From Gammaproteobacteria bacterium (GTDB lineage: Bacteria > Pseudomonadota > Gammaproteobacteria > HTCC5015): 5,308 nt of DNA. The notes under the pieces are model-generated. The model did not search any database, was not told the origin of the DNA, and saw nothing but the letters and a program-made list of their open reading frames with translations. Position numbers and translations under genes: made by a program. Of this stretch, positions 1 through 5,308 are shown one piece after another. The stretch spans positions 1-5,308 of the forward strand of contig JAHDBX010000152.1 in assembly GCA_020630145.1 (NCBI GenBank). The letters are read 5' to 3'. How positions within the stretch are numbered: position 1 is the stretch's first letter; every line of letters begins with the position of its first letter.

Positions 1-129
1 AAAGGGCTTCTCTTCGTAGGCAAGGTCAAAGCCATGCTGCTGTTTTAAACAATCCAGCACTTTAACAGCCTCTGCCATTACTTCAGGACCAATACCATCA
101 CCAGGCAGTAAAATAATTTTCTTTGTCAT
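1..129 (-). CDS. leuB: 3-isopropylmalate dehydrogenase, N-terminal part (cut by window edge)
   Basis: The minus-strand frame starting with ATG at 129 encodes 43 residues that run off the left edge. It opens [18 protein letters not shown], the hallmark N-terminus of the isopropylmalate/isocitrate dehydrogenase family, in which the GDGIGPE loop follows the first beta strand. LeuB is a cytoplasmic homodimeric NAD-dependent enzyme that oxidises and decarboxylates 3-isopropylmalate to 2-oxoisocaproate, the third step of leucine synthesis. The leuC-leuD genes upstream on the same strand separate LeuB from isocitrate or tartrate dehydrogenase relatives. An AGAGAG Shine-Dalgarno-like stretch at 135-140, 5 nt before the ATG, supports the start. 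About 88% of the usual ~360-residue protein lies outside the window, so the catalytic Lys, Tyr and Asp residues cannot be checked. Confidence 0.95.
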   Translation of the reverse strand, partial: MTKKIILLPGDGIGPEVMAEAVKVLDCLKQQHGFDLAYEEKPF

Positions 130-134
130 GTTTA

Positions 135-140
135 CTCTCT
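135..140 (-). promoter_or_regulatory. Ribosome binding site of leuB
   Basis: AGAGAG read on the minus strand, 5 nt upstream of the leuB ATG. It is a partial match to the Shine-Dalgarno consensus and fixes the leuB start. Confidence 0.5.
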
Positions 141-151
141 AAACCATTATT

Positions 152-171
152 CGCGAGCACAAAAGCGCGCG
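152..171 (-). other. GC-rich imperfect hairpin in the gap before leuB
   Basis: In an otherwise AT-rich gap of 54 nt, 152-158 (CGCGAGC) can pair with 165-171 (GCGCGCG) around a 6-nt loop, with one internal mismatch at the fifth pair. On the leu transcript it lies between the stop of the VOC-like gene and the leuB ribosome site. No run of U follows the stem in the direction of transcription, so it does not look like an intrinsic terminator. It might be an RNA processing or stability element, or simply a chance GC-rich stretch. Confidence 0.3.
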
Positions 172-183
172 CATTGTACACTA

Positions 184-510
184 TTACAAGGCTGCTGGCT
201 TGTACTCAGTTTGCGGCCATAATGCGGCAATTTCGTCGGCCTGTTGCTCAGCGGTAAATTGCTCCCAGACAATGCCATTCACATCGGCTGACTCACTAAA
301 ACTATCTGACTGCTCGACTTCCCAGCCTATATGCCTTATTTGAGCCACCTCATCTGTTGTTTTGCGAATGGAAAAATTTAGGCTTTCTGTACGCCATAAA
401 GCATATTCACCATCAACCACTAAGCTAGGTTCTGCCTGCAAGCGCTGACTATAATCAAGCACTGAAGCGGCAATATCACTTACACCAATAGCAACATGAA
501 ACTTTTGCAC
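184..510 (-). CDS. Small VOC-superfamily (glyoxalase/ArsI-CadI-like) protein in the leu operon
   Basis: A 108-residue protein of unknown role. Its first half resembles ArsI/CadI-type vicinal-oxygen-chelate proteins: MQKFHVAIGVSDIAASV, then a Y-S motif at 20-21, EP at 27-28, EYALW at 35-39 and LNFSI at 44-48. This fits a beta-alpha-beta-beta-beta module. A second-module start follows at 59-65 (RHIGWEV) and a final-strand motif at 78-84 (NGIVWEQ). By alignment from memory with ArsI, H5, H60 and E83 are candidate metal ligands. Only about 22 residues separate H60 from E83, against roughly 50 in ArsI, so the second module seems shortened. The start is GTG at 510, sharing one base with the leuD TAG stop and preceded by GGAG. 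No ATG lies upstream before an in-frame stop. The overlap implies translational coupling to leuD. Substrate and activity cannot be inferred; a structural or vestigial role is possible. Confidence 0.8.
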   Translation of the reverse strand: MQKFHVAIGVSDIAASVLDYSQRLQAEPSLVVDGEYALWRTESLNFSIRKTTDEVAQIRHIGWEVEQSDSFSESADVNGIVWEQFTAEQQADEIAALWPQTEYKPAAL

Positions 511-1166
511 TAGACTCCAGCCTTGATCGCATTAAACAACCACGGCGCCGACGCTTGTCGCTTAAGCTCGTAAGCCTTTATTGCATCTGCATCTTGTAGA
601 GTTAAACCAATATCATCAAAGCCATTTAATAAGCAATGGCGGCGAAACTCATCAATTTCAAATGCTATTTTTTCACCAGACGGCGTGATAACAAGCTGCT
701 CTTCTAAATCTATAGATAACTCATAGCCCTCGTTCTTATACATTTCTGCAAACAACTGCTCAACCTGAGCCTCACTTAAGACAATCGGCAACAAGCCATT
801 TTTAAATGAGTTGTTATAAAATATGTCGGCATAACTTGGTGCAATAATCGCACGAAAGCCATAGTCATCTAAGGCCCACGGCGCATGCTCTCGGCTAGAA
901 CCACAACCAAAATTTTCACGCGCCAATAACACGCTGGCACCTTGGTAACGTGACTGGTTCAATGCGAAATCGGGATTTAAAGGCCTGCCTTCACATGATT
1001 GATCTGGTTGCCCTTCATCTAAATAACGCAACTCATCGAATAAATTTTTACCAAAACCACTGCGTTTAATAGACTTCAAAAACTGCTTAGGTATGATCAT
1101 ATCCGTATCAACATTGGCCCTATCCATTGGTGCTACCAAACCTTTATGCTGTGTAAATGCTTTCAT
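510..1166 (-). CDS. leuD: 3-isopropylmalate dehydratase small subunit
   Basis: LeuD pairs with LeuC to form the cytoplasmic isopropylmalate isomerase, which converts 2-isopropylmalate to 3-isopropylmalate through a dehydrated intermediate. The 218-residue product has a normal length for proteobacterial LeuD (about 200-215). It shows the aconitase swivel-domain signatures: [13 protein letters not shown] at 18-30, the [16 protein letters not shown] loop at 84-99, whose Ser-Arg region contacts the substrate carboxylates, and [13 protein letters not shown] at 116-128. The ATG at 1166 is 1 nt after the leuC TAA and is preceded by AAGGGAG at good spacing. The TAG stop overlaps the next gene by one base. 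No key residue appears to be missing. The chain is shared in fold with homoaconitase and citraconate hydratase small subunits, but the flanking leuC and leuB make leucine synthesis the clear assignment. Confidence 0.97.
   Translation of the reverse strand: MKAFTQHKGLVAPMDRANVDTDMIIPKQFLKSIKRSGFGKNLFDELRYLDEGQPDQSCEGRPLNPDFALNQSRYQGASVLLARENFGCGSSREHAPWALDDYGFRAIIAPSYADIFYNNSFKNGLLPIVLSEAQVEQLFAEMYKNEGYELSIDLEEQLVITPSGEKIAFEIDEFRRHCLLNGFDDIGLTLQDADAIKAYELKRQASAPWLFNAIKAGV
515..518 (-). promoter_or_regulatory. Ribosome binding site deciding the GTG start of the VOC-like gene
   Basis: GGAG on the minus strand, 4 nt before the GTG at 510-508 and inside the last codons of leuD. Together with the TAG/GTG overlap it supports the non-ATG start. 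The frame has a stop at 532-534 and no ATG between that stop and the GTG. Confidence 0.55.
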
Positions 1167-1167
1167 T

Positions 1168-2583
1168 TTAAAACTCCCTTACATCAACAAAATGTCCTGC
1201 TATAGCAGCTGCTGCTGCCATTTCAGGGCTAACTAAATGGGTACGACCACCATAGCCTTGGCGGCCTTCAAAATTACGGTTAGAGGTTGAAGCACAATGT
1301 TCACCTGCACCTAATTTATCTGCATTCATTGCTAAGCACATTGAACAACCCGGTTCACGCCACTCAATACCCGCGTCAGTAAATATTTTGTCTAAACCTT
1401 CAGCTTCTGCTTGCGCTTTAACTAAGCCTGAACCCGGCACAACAATGGCTTCTTTAACCGAAGCTGCTTTTTTTCGGCCTTTAATAACGGATGCTGCCGC
1501 ACGCATATCTTCTATACGTGAATTCGTACATGAACCAATAAATACGCGATCCAAATGAATATCTTTGATAGCCTGCCCCGCTTCTAAACCCATATACTCC
1601 AAAGCTCGCTCTATACCCGCTTTCTTGGTTGCATCAGTTTCTGCTTTAGGGTCTGGCACTACACCATGAACTGGAAGCACCATTTCTGGCGAAGTACCCC
1701 AACTCACCTGTGGGTCAATACCATTGCCATCAATCTCTACTACTGTATCAAAAACAGCATCGGCATCACTAACAAGATTCTGCCAAGCTTCTACAGCCTG
1801 GTCCCAAATTTCACCTGTTGGCGCAAAAGGCCTACCTTTTACATAATCTATTGTGGTCTGATCAACAGCTACCATGCCTGCTCTAGCGCCTGCCTCAATA
1901 GCCATATTGCATACGGTCATACGACCTTCCATCGACATATCACGGAAAACCTGTCCGCCAAATTCAATCGCATAGCCGGTGCCACCAGCTGTGCCAATTT
2001 TAGCGATAATGGCTAACACCACATCTTTTGGCGTGACGCCAGCCTGCAAACGGCCATCAACACGTACCAACATGTTTTTCATTTTCTTTGCAACCAAACA
2101 TTGTGTTGCCATAACATGCTCAACCTCTGACGTACCTATACCGTGTGCCAAGGCACCCAAAGCACCATTGGTCGCCGTATGCGAGTCACCGCATACTATC
2201 GTCATACCCGGCAAAGAAGCACCACTCTCAGGGCCAATAACATGCACAATACCTTGGCGTTTATCATTGATTTTAAATTCGGTAATGCCGAAGCTATCGC
2301 AGTTATCATCTAGTGTTTGCACCTGAATTTTAGATACAGGGTCTTCAATACCCTCTACACCTGATTCACGCTCTTTACTTGTTGTCGGCACGTTATGATC
2401 GGGGGTGGCCAATATGCTATCTACACGCCATAGTTTGCGGTCAGCTAGGCGCAAACCTTCAAAAGCTTGTGGAGATGTCACTTCGTGAACAATATGGCGG
2501 TCAATATAGATTAAAGCAGAGCCATCATCACGCTGCTTAACTAAATGGGCGTCCCATAATTTATCGTATAAGGTCTTACTCAT
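1168..2583 (-). CDS. leuC: 3-isopropylmalate dehydratase large subunit (4Fe-4S)
   Basis: LeuC is the iron-sulfur catalytic subunit of isopropylmalate isomerase. The 471-residue product matches the usual bacterial length (about 465-475). The three cluster cysteines are visible: C352 in FIGSCTNSR, and C413 and C416 in PGCSMC. Other family signatures are DNVPTT-type HNVPTTSK at 63-70, [19 protein letters not shown] at 132-150, and the C-terminal [17 protein letters not shown] at 434-450. The N-terminus [15 protein letters not shown] is typical and fixes the ATG at 2583; only a weak AGG (2593-2595) precedes it. It is the first gene of the operon, directly downstream of a predicted promoter. The cluster is expected to be oxygen sensitive. 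Nothing suggests a frameshift or loss of an active residue. Confidence 0.98.
   Translation of the reverse strand: MSKTLYDKLWDAHLVKQRDDGSALIYIDRHIVHEVTSPQAFEGLRLADRKLWRVDSILATPDHNVPTTSKERESGVEGIEDPVSKIQVQTLDDNCDSFGITEFKINDKRQGIVHVIGPESGASLPGMTIVCGDSHTATNGALGALAHGIGTSEVEHVMATQCLVAKKMKNMLVRVDGRLQAGVTPKDVVLAIIAKIGTAGGTGYAIEFGGQVFRDMSMEGRMTVCNMAIEAGARAGMVAVDQTTIDYVKGRPFAPTGEIWDQAVEAWQNLVSDADAVFDTVVEIDGNGIDPQVSWGTSPEMVLPVHGVVPDPKAETDATKKAGIERALEYMGLEAGQAIKDIHLDRVFIGSCTNSRIEDMRAAASVIKGRKKAASVKEAIVVPGSGLVKAQAEAEGLDKIFTDAGIEWREPGCSMCLAMNADKLGAGEHCASTSNRNFEGRQGYGGRTHLVSPEMAAAAAIAGHFVDVREF
1174..1180 (-). promoter_or_regulatory. Ribosome binding site of leuD
   Basis: AAGGGAG on the minus strand, 7 nt upstream of the leuD ATG and lying in the last codons of leuC. 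It is one of the strongest Shine-Dalgarno matches in the window, in keeping with the need to make LeuD in step with LeuC. Confidence 0.7.
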
Positions 2584-2619
2584 TTCACTAAACCTGAATA
2601 AATCGTTGAATTGCGGCGA

Positions 2620-2647
2620 ATTATAGACAATAATTGCAATTACTCAA
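2620..2647 (-). promoter_or_regulatory. Predicted sigma-70 promoter of the leuC-leuD-VOC-leuB operon
   Basis: On the minus strand, TTGAGT (2647-2642) and a perfect TATAAT (2625-2620) are separated by 16 nt. Transcription should start near 2611-2614, giving a leader of only about 30 nt before the leuC ATG. That leaves no space for a leucine-rich leader peptide and attenuator. The -35 matches the consensus at 4 of 6 positions, which suits a promoter helped by an activator. Confidence 0.7.
2631..2642. promoter_or_regulatory. 12-bp perfect palindrome between the leuC -35 and -10 elements
   Basis: TAATTGCAATTA is an exact inverted repeat centred at 2636.5, about -24 relative to the predicted leuC start. 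It fills the spacer and touches the -35 box. LysR-type regulators often have a second, weaker activation site between about -40 and -20, so this is a candidate for that site. It could also be a site for another regulator, or a chance palindrome in AT-rich DNA. Confidence 0.4.
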
Positions 2648-2669
2648 ATTCATTATTTTATTTTTAGTA

Positions 2670-2684
2670 ATTCCAAACTGGAAT
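2670..2684. promoter_or_regulatory. Predicted LysR-type recognition site (T-N11-A box)
   Basis: ATTCCA-AAC-TGGAAT has 6-bp perfect arms around a 3-bp centre and contains T-N11-A (T2671, A2683), the LysR-family consensus. Its centre (2677) lies about 65 bp upstream of the predicted leuC transcription start, the classical position of the LysR recognition site. It is also 31-45 bp upstream of the regulator's own ATG, so binding there could repress the regulator gene as well. Confidence 0.7.
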
Positions 2685-2715
2685 ACCAACCGAGTTACAC
2701 CCCAAGAGCCACACT

Positions 2716-3597
2716 ATGGACACAAGAGAAATTCAAGCTTTTATAGCCATCGCTAAGCACCAGTCTTTTTCAATCGCTGCGGAAGACTTATTTATAACTC
2801 AACCAGCAGTTAGCAAGCGTTTAGCCAGCCTAGAAGAAGAACTGCAACAAAAACTGTTTGATCGCATTGGCCGAAAAGCCTTATTAACCCCTGCGGGAGA
2901 AATATTTCTACCTAAAGCACAGCAGATCATTCAAACCTTTAATGAAGCAGCAAAGAGCCTAGATAATCTTGACAATAAGCTAACCGGCACACTCCGTATA
3001 GCCACTAGTCATCACATTGGGCTGCACCGCTTACCAAACATTCTACGCAAATTTATTGAAGACTATCCTGAGGTACAGATTAATATTCGTTTTCTGGATT
3101 CTGAACAAGGCCGTATAGCCATTGAAGATGATGAAGTAGATATTGCACTTGTTACTTTGCCAAACAATGAGTTTAGGCAATATACTAAATTAAAAATTAA
3201 GCTTGTTTGGAAAGATGAATTAGCGTTTATTTGCGGCAAGCAACACCCTATTGCGCTTAATAATATTACTGGCCTTGACAAGCTTTGTCAGATACCTGCA
3301 ATTTTACCTAGCAAACAAACGATTACTCGACAAATTTTAGAGCGAGCCTTACATGACAGCAAACTTTCAACACAAACGTTGTTTGAAACTAACTATCTTG
3401 AAACAATAAAAACAATGGTATCGATTGGTTTAGGCTGGAGCATTCTACCTAAAACTATGATAGATGAAAGTCTGCATGAAATCAGCAGCAAAGAAAACTT
3501 ATCTCGCGACTTAGGCATCATTTACCACCCAAGCCGCACAATGAGTAAAGCCTGTTTAACTTTATTAGAAGACTATTTGCCCACCTATATCCCATAG
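2716..3597 (+). CDS. LysR-type transcriptional regulator, probable regulator of the divergent leu operon
   Basis: A 293-residue cytoplasmic DNA-binding protein with the standard LysR layout. The N-terminal winged helix-turn-helix spans about residues 3-62, with FSIAAEDLFITQPAVSKRL at 18-36 and LFDRIGRKALLTPAG at 47-61. A linker helix follows at about 64-88, then a periplasmic-binding-protein-like effector domain from GTLRIATSHH (91-100), with the conserved GLGWSILP at 238-245 near its end. The length is normal for the family. The ATG at 2716 is preceded by AAGAG at 2704-2708, 7 nt away. It is divergent from leuC across 132 nt holding a LysR-type box, and I remember a LysR gene next to leuC in Pseudomonas too. 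I infer it controls leuC-leuD-leuB, perhaps sensing a leucine-pathway intermediate, but the ligand cannot be read from the sequence. It is only 7 nt from the next gene. Confidence 0.93.
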   Translation: MDTREIQAFIAIAKHQSFSIAAEDLFITQPAVSKRLASLEEELQQKLFDRIGRKALLTPAGEIFLPKAQQIIQTFNEAAKSLDNLDNKLTGTLRIATSHHIGLHRLPNILRKFIEDYPEVQINIRFLDSEQGRIAIEDDEVDIALVTLPNNEFRQYTKLKIKLVWKDELAFICGKQHPIALNNITGLDKLCQIPAILPSKQTITRQILERALHDSKLSTQTLFETNYLETIKTMVSIGLGWSILPKTMIDESLHEISSKENLSRDLGIIYHPSRTMSKACLTLLEDYLPTYIP

Positions 3598-3604
3598 ACT
3601 TCAC

Positions 3605-4765
3605 ATGATTAACACTATAGCTGTTTCAAACTATCGTTCTATTTTAAGCAACGTTATTCCACTAAGCCAACTTAACGTTGTAACCGGCGCTAATGGTAGT
3701 GGCAAATCAAATTTATACCGTGCTTTAAAACTGTTATCTGAAACTGCACAAGGTGGAATCATTAATGCACTCGCCACTGAAGGTGGTCTGCCAAAAACTT
3801 TTTGGGCAGGCCCCAAAACATTAAGTAAAGAAATGAAAGCGGGTAACATTCCTGTGCAAGGAAGCCACCATAATAATACAAAATTAAAACTGGGTTCTGC
3901 CAGTGAAGACTTTAGCTACGCTATCACACTTGGTATCACCAAACCCGTTAGCCCACCGAGTAAGTTCTTTCTAGACCCTGAAATAAAACGTGAGTGCATA
4001 TGGTCAGGCAACGTTTATCGGCCTGCATCCTTACTGCTCGATAGACAAGGTGCTTTAGTTAAAATTCGTAAAGGCAGAGAATGGCACATACTCAGCAAAC
4101 ACCTAAGTACAAGCGAAAGTATCTTTAGCGCACTTTCCGACCCTAGCCAAACACCAGAACTCTTACGACTACGAGAATATATCAAAGCATGGCGTTTTTA
4201 CGATCACTTTAGAACAGACAGTGAATCACAAACTCGAGCGCCACAACTTGGCACTAGAACGACTGTACTTCATCACAATGGACACGACTTAGCTGCCGCA
4301 CTACAAACCATTAAAGAAATTGGTGATGAAGATGCACTTAATAATACGATAAGTGATGCATTTCCAGGTGCCACCTTACACATCGACGTACAAGAGGACA
4401 ATCGTTTTTCAGTGCAGCTAAAACAACACGGGCTACTTCGGCCTTTGTCATGCGCTGAATTCTCAGATGGTACATTACGATATATTTTATTAACTGCTGC
4501 ACTACTTTCACCCAGACCCCCACCACTTATGATACTCAACGAGCCAGAAACCAGTTTGCACCCGGACCTATTACCAGCTCTAGCTCGTCTTATTATAAAA
4601 GCATCAGAGAACAAACAAATCTGGGTTGTTTCACATGCCAATAGGCTGCTTAATGCTTTGCAAGAACATGAAACATGTAACACAATAGCATTAGAAAAAA
4701 CGCTAGGCGAAACGGAGATTCTAGGGCAGACATTATTAAATACACCTGCATGGAAATGGCCATAG
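3605..4765 (+). CDS. RecF/OLD-like predicted ATPase (AAA_21, COG4637 type)
   Basis: A 386-residue ABC/SMC-type ATPase with no signal peptide or membrane segment. It starts MINTIAVSNYRSI, typical of RecF/OLD-like proteins, with Walker A GANGSGKS at 28-35. A long middle region of about 250 residues leads to the ABC signature-like FSDGTLRY at 286-293, then Walker B and the following loop, LMILNEPETSLHP at 308-320, and the switch histidine in VVSHANRLL at 341-349. The usual Walker B Asp before Glu is Asn here (N312-E313); I recall the LNEPETSLHP form from related predicted ATPases, so activity is not excluded. There is no TOPRIM nuclease domain, unlike full-length OLD. The ATG is 7 nt past the LysR stop, has no clear Shine-Dalgarno, and must be near here because the first beta strand begins at once. 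Biological role unknown; repair, defence or housekeeping ATPase are all possible. Confidence 0.88.
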   Translation: MINTIAVSNYRSILSNVIPLSQLNVVTGANGSGKSNLYRALKLLSETAQGGIINALATEGGLPKTFWAGPKTLSKEMKAGNIPVQGSHHNNTKLKLGSASEDFSYAITLGITKPVSPPSKFFLDPEIKRECIWSGNVYRPASLLLDRQGALVKIRKGREWHILSKHLSTSESIFSALSDPSQTPELLRLREYIKAWRFYDHFRTDSESQTRAPQLGTRTTVLHHNGHDLAAALQTIKEIGDEDALNNTISDAFPGATLHIDVQEDNRFSVQLKQHGLLRPLSCAEFSDGTLRYILLTAALLSPRPPPLMILNEPETSLHPDLLPALARLIIKASENKQIWVVSHANRLLNALQEHETCNTIALEKTLGETEILGQTLLNTPAWKWP

Positions 4766-4780
4766 ATAAGACAATAAACT

Positions 4781-5308
4781 ATGACAAATAGAGAACAAGA
4801 ACCACAACAATCTAATTTTGGCAGAGGCATGCTCTACTTAGGCGCTATACTGTTACTCGGCTTGATATTGGTTTGGTATTTTGATGGTCGGTTAAACCAA
4901 TTATACAATCCCAACAGCGATATAACTTCAAACAAAACCGATAACTACAATGAAGTTATCTTAGAACGTAACGCATATAGCCATTATGTAACCAGTGGAA
5001 AAATCAATGGTAAAGACGTTGAATTTTTCTTAGATACAGGTGCTACATCTGTCAGCATACCTGAAAGAATCGCTCAGCGTTTAGGGTTAAAAAAAGGCCG
5101 ACCTTACCAAGCATCTACAGCTAACGGCATTATCACTGTATACGCAACGACACTTGATAACGTTCAAATAGGCAATATCAAATTACGCAACATTGAAGCT
5201 TCTATTAACCCCCAATCAAACGATGATATTTTACTTGGCATGTCGTTTTTAAAACATCTTGATTTTGCTCAACAAGGCAAGCAGCTAATACTAAGGCAAA
5301 ATATCTAC
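4781..5308 (+). CDS. Membrane-anchored retropepsin-like aspartic protease (TIGR02281 type), 3' end cut
   Basis: An open frame from ATG at 4781 to the window edge gives 176 residues without a stop. A short polar N-terminus is followed by one hydrophobic segment (about 17-33, MLYLGAILLLGLILVWY), an Asn-rich linker (about 38-57), and a soluble domain probably in the periplasm. That domain has the catalytic motif FLDTGATSVSIP at 83-94, with D85 as the active-site aspartate, a flap-like TANGII at 113-118, and LLGMSFLKHLDF at 151-162, the hydrophobic-hydrophobic-Gly partner motif of retropepsins. Proteins of this clan carry one aspartate per chain and act as homodimers. The family pattern ends close to the QLILRQ-type strand seen at 168-173, so only a few residues should be missing. 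The gap to the ATPase gene is 15 nt with a weak ribosome site. Its target is unknown. Confidence 0.88.
   Translation, partial: MTNREQEPQQSNFGRGMLYLGAILLLGLILVWYFDGRLNQLYNPNSDITSNKTDNYNEVILERNAYSHYVTSGKINGKDVEFFLDTGATSVSIPERIAQRLGLKKGRPYQASTANGIITVYATTLDNVQIGNIKLRNIEASINPQSNDDILLGMSFLKHLDFAQQGKQLILRQNIY

Noticed and set aside
130..183. An intrinsic terminator or separate promoter between the VOC-like gene and leuB
   Set aside because: The hairpin at 152-171 has no U tract after it, and no convincing -35/-10 pair was found on the minus strand.
1666..2326. Two plus-strand open frames of about 115 residues (1666-2016 and 1979-2326)
   Set aside because: Both lie entirely inside leuC on the opposite strand. 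Their translations show no domain or coherent composition, so they are shadows of leuC codons.
2635..2671. A plus-strand promoter for the LysR-type gene (for example TTGCAA at 2635 with an AT-rich -10 downstream)
   Set aside because: No -10 element with good sequence and correct spacing could be chosen. A promoter must exist in this region, but I cannot place it.
3063..3281. A 72-residue minus-strand frame inside the LysR-type gene
   Set aside because: Fully antisense to the conserved effector domain, with no ribosome site or recognisable motif.
4273..4830. A 185-residue minus-strand open frame opposite the ATPase and the start of the protease gene
   Set aside because: It is antisense to the signature and Walker B part of a clearly real gene. 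Its Ser/Cys-rich translation resembles no family.
3605..5308. A complete known anti-phage system (OLD/Gabija-like) at the ATPase
   Set aside because: There is no TOPRIM domain on the ATPase, no adjacent UvrD-like helicase, nuclease or toxin, and no mobile-element marker. Only the ATPase fold is shared with such systems.

Overview
This window looks like ordinary chromosome from a gammaproteobacterium, probably marine or aquatic and of the Pseudomonadales/Cellvibrionales type. That guess rests on the leucine gene order leuC-leuD-(extra gene)-leuB with a divergent LysR-type regulator, an arrangement I remember from pseudomonads (there the extra gene encodes a methyltransferase), and on moderate, somewhat AT-leaning base composition. 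No tRNA, rRNA, CRISPR array, insertion sequence or phage gene was seen.

Left part (1-2583, minus strand): a tightly packed leucine biosynthesis operon read right to left. leuC and leuD encode the large and small subunits of 3-isopropylmalate dehydratase and are 1 nt apart. A small VOC-superfamily gene follows, overlapping the leuD stop by one base (TAG/GTG). After a 54-nt gap comes the 5' end of leuB (3-isopropylmalate dehydrogenase), cut by the window edge. Together these genes convert 2-isopropylmalate to 3-isopropylmalate and then oxidise it. leuA is not in the window.

Centre (2584-2715): a 132-nt divergent control region. It holds a good sigma-70-type promoter for leuC (perfect TATAAT), a 15-bp LysR-type T-N11-A palindrome centred near -65 of the predicted leuC start, and a 12-bp perfect palindrome between the -35 and -10 elements. 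This geometry is what is expected if the divergent LysR-type protein controls the leu operon and its own gene.

Right part (2716-5308, plus strand): three closely spaced genes encode the LysR-type regulator, a RecF/OLD-like predicted ATPase (AAA_21/COG4637 type), and a membrane-anchored retropepsin-like aspartic protease (TIGR02281 type) that lacks only its last few codons at the window edge. Gaps of 7 and 15 nt without visible terminators suggest co-transcription. The regulator-to-leu link is well supported. The job of the ATPase and protease, and whether they belong to the same regulon, is unknown. The best candidates for something undescribed are the compact VOC protein inside the leu operon and the ATPase/protease pair.
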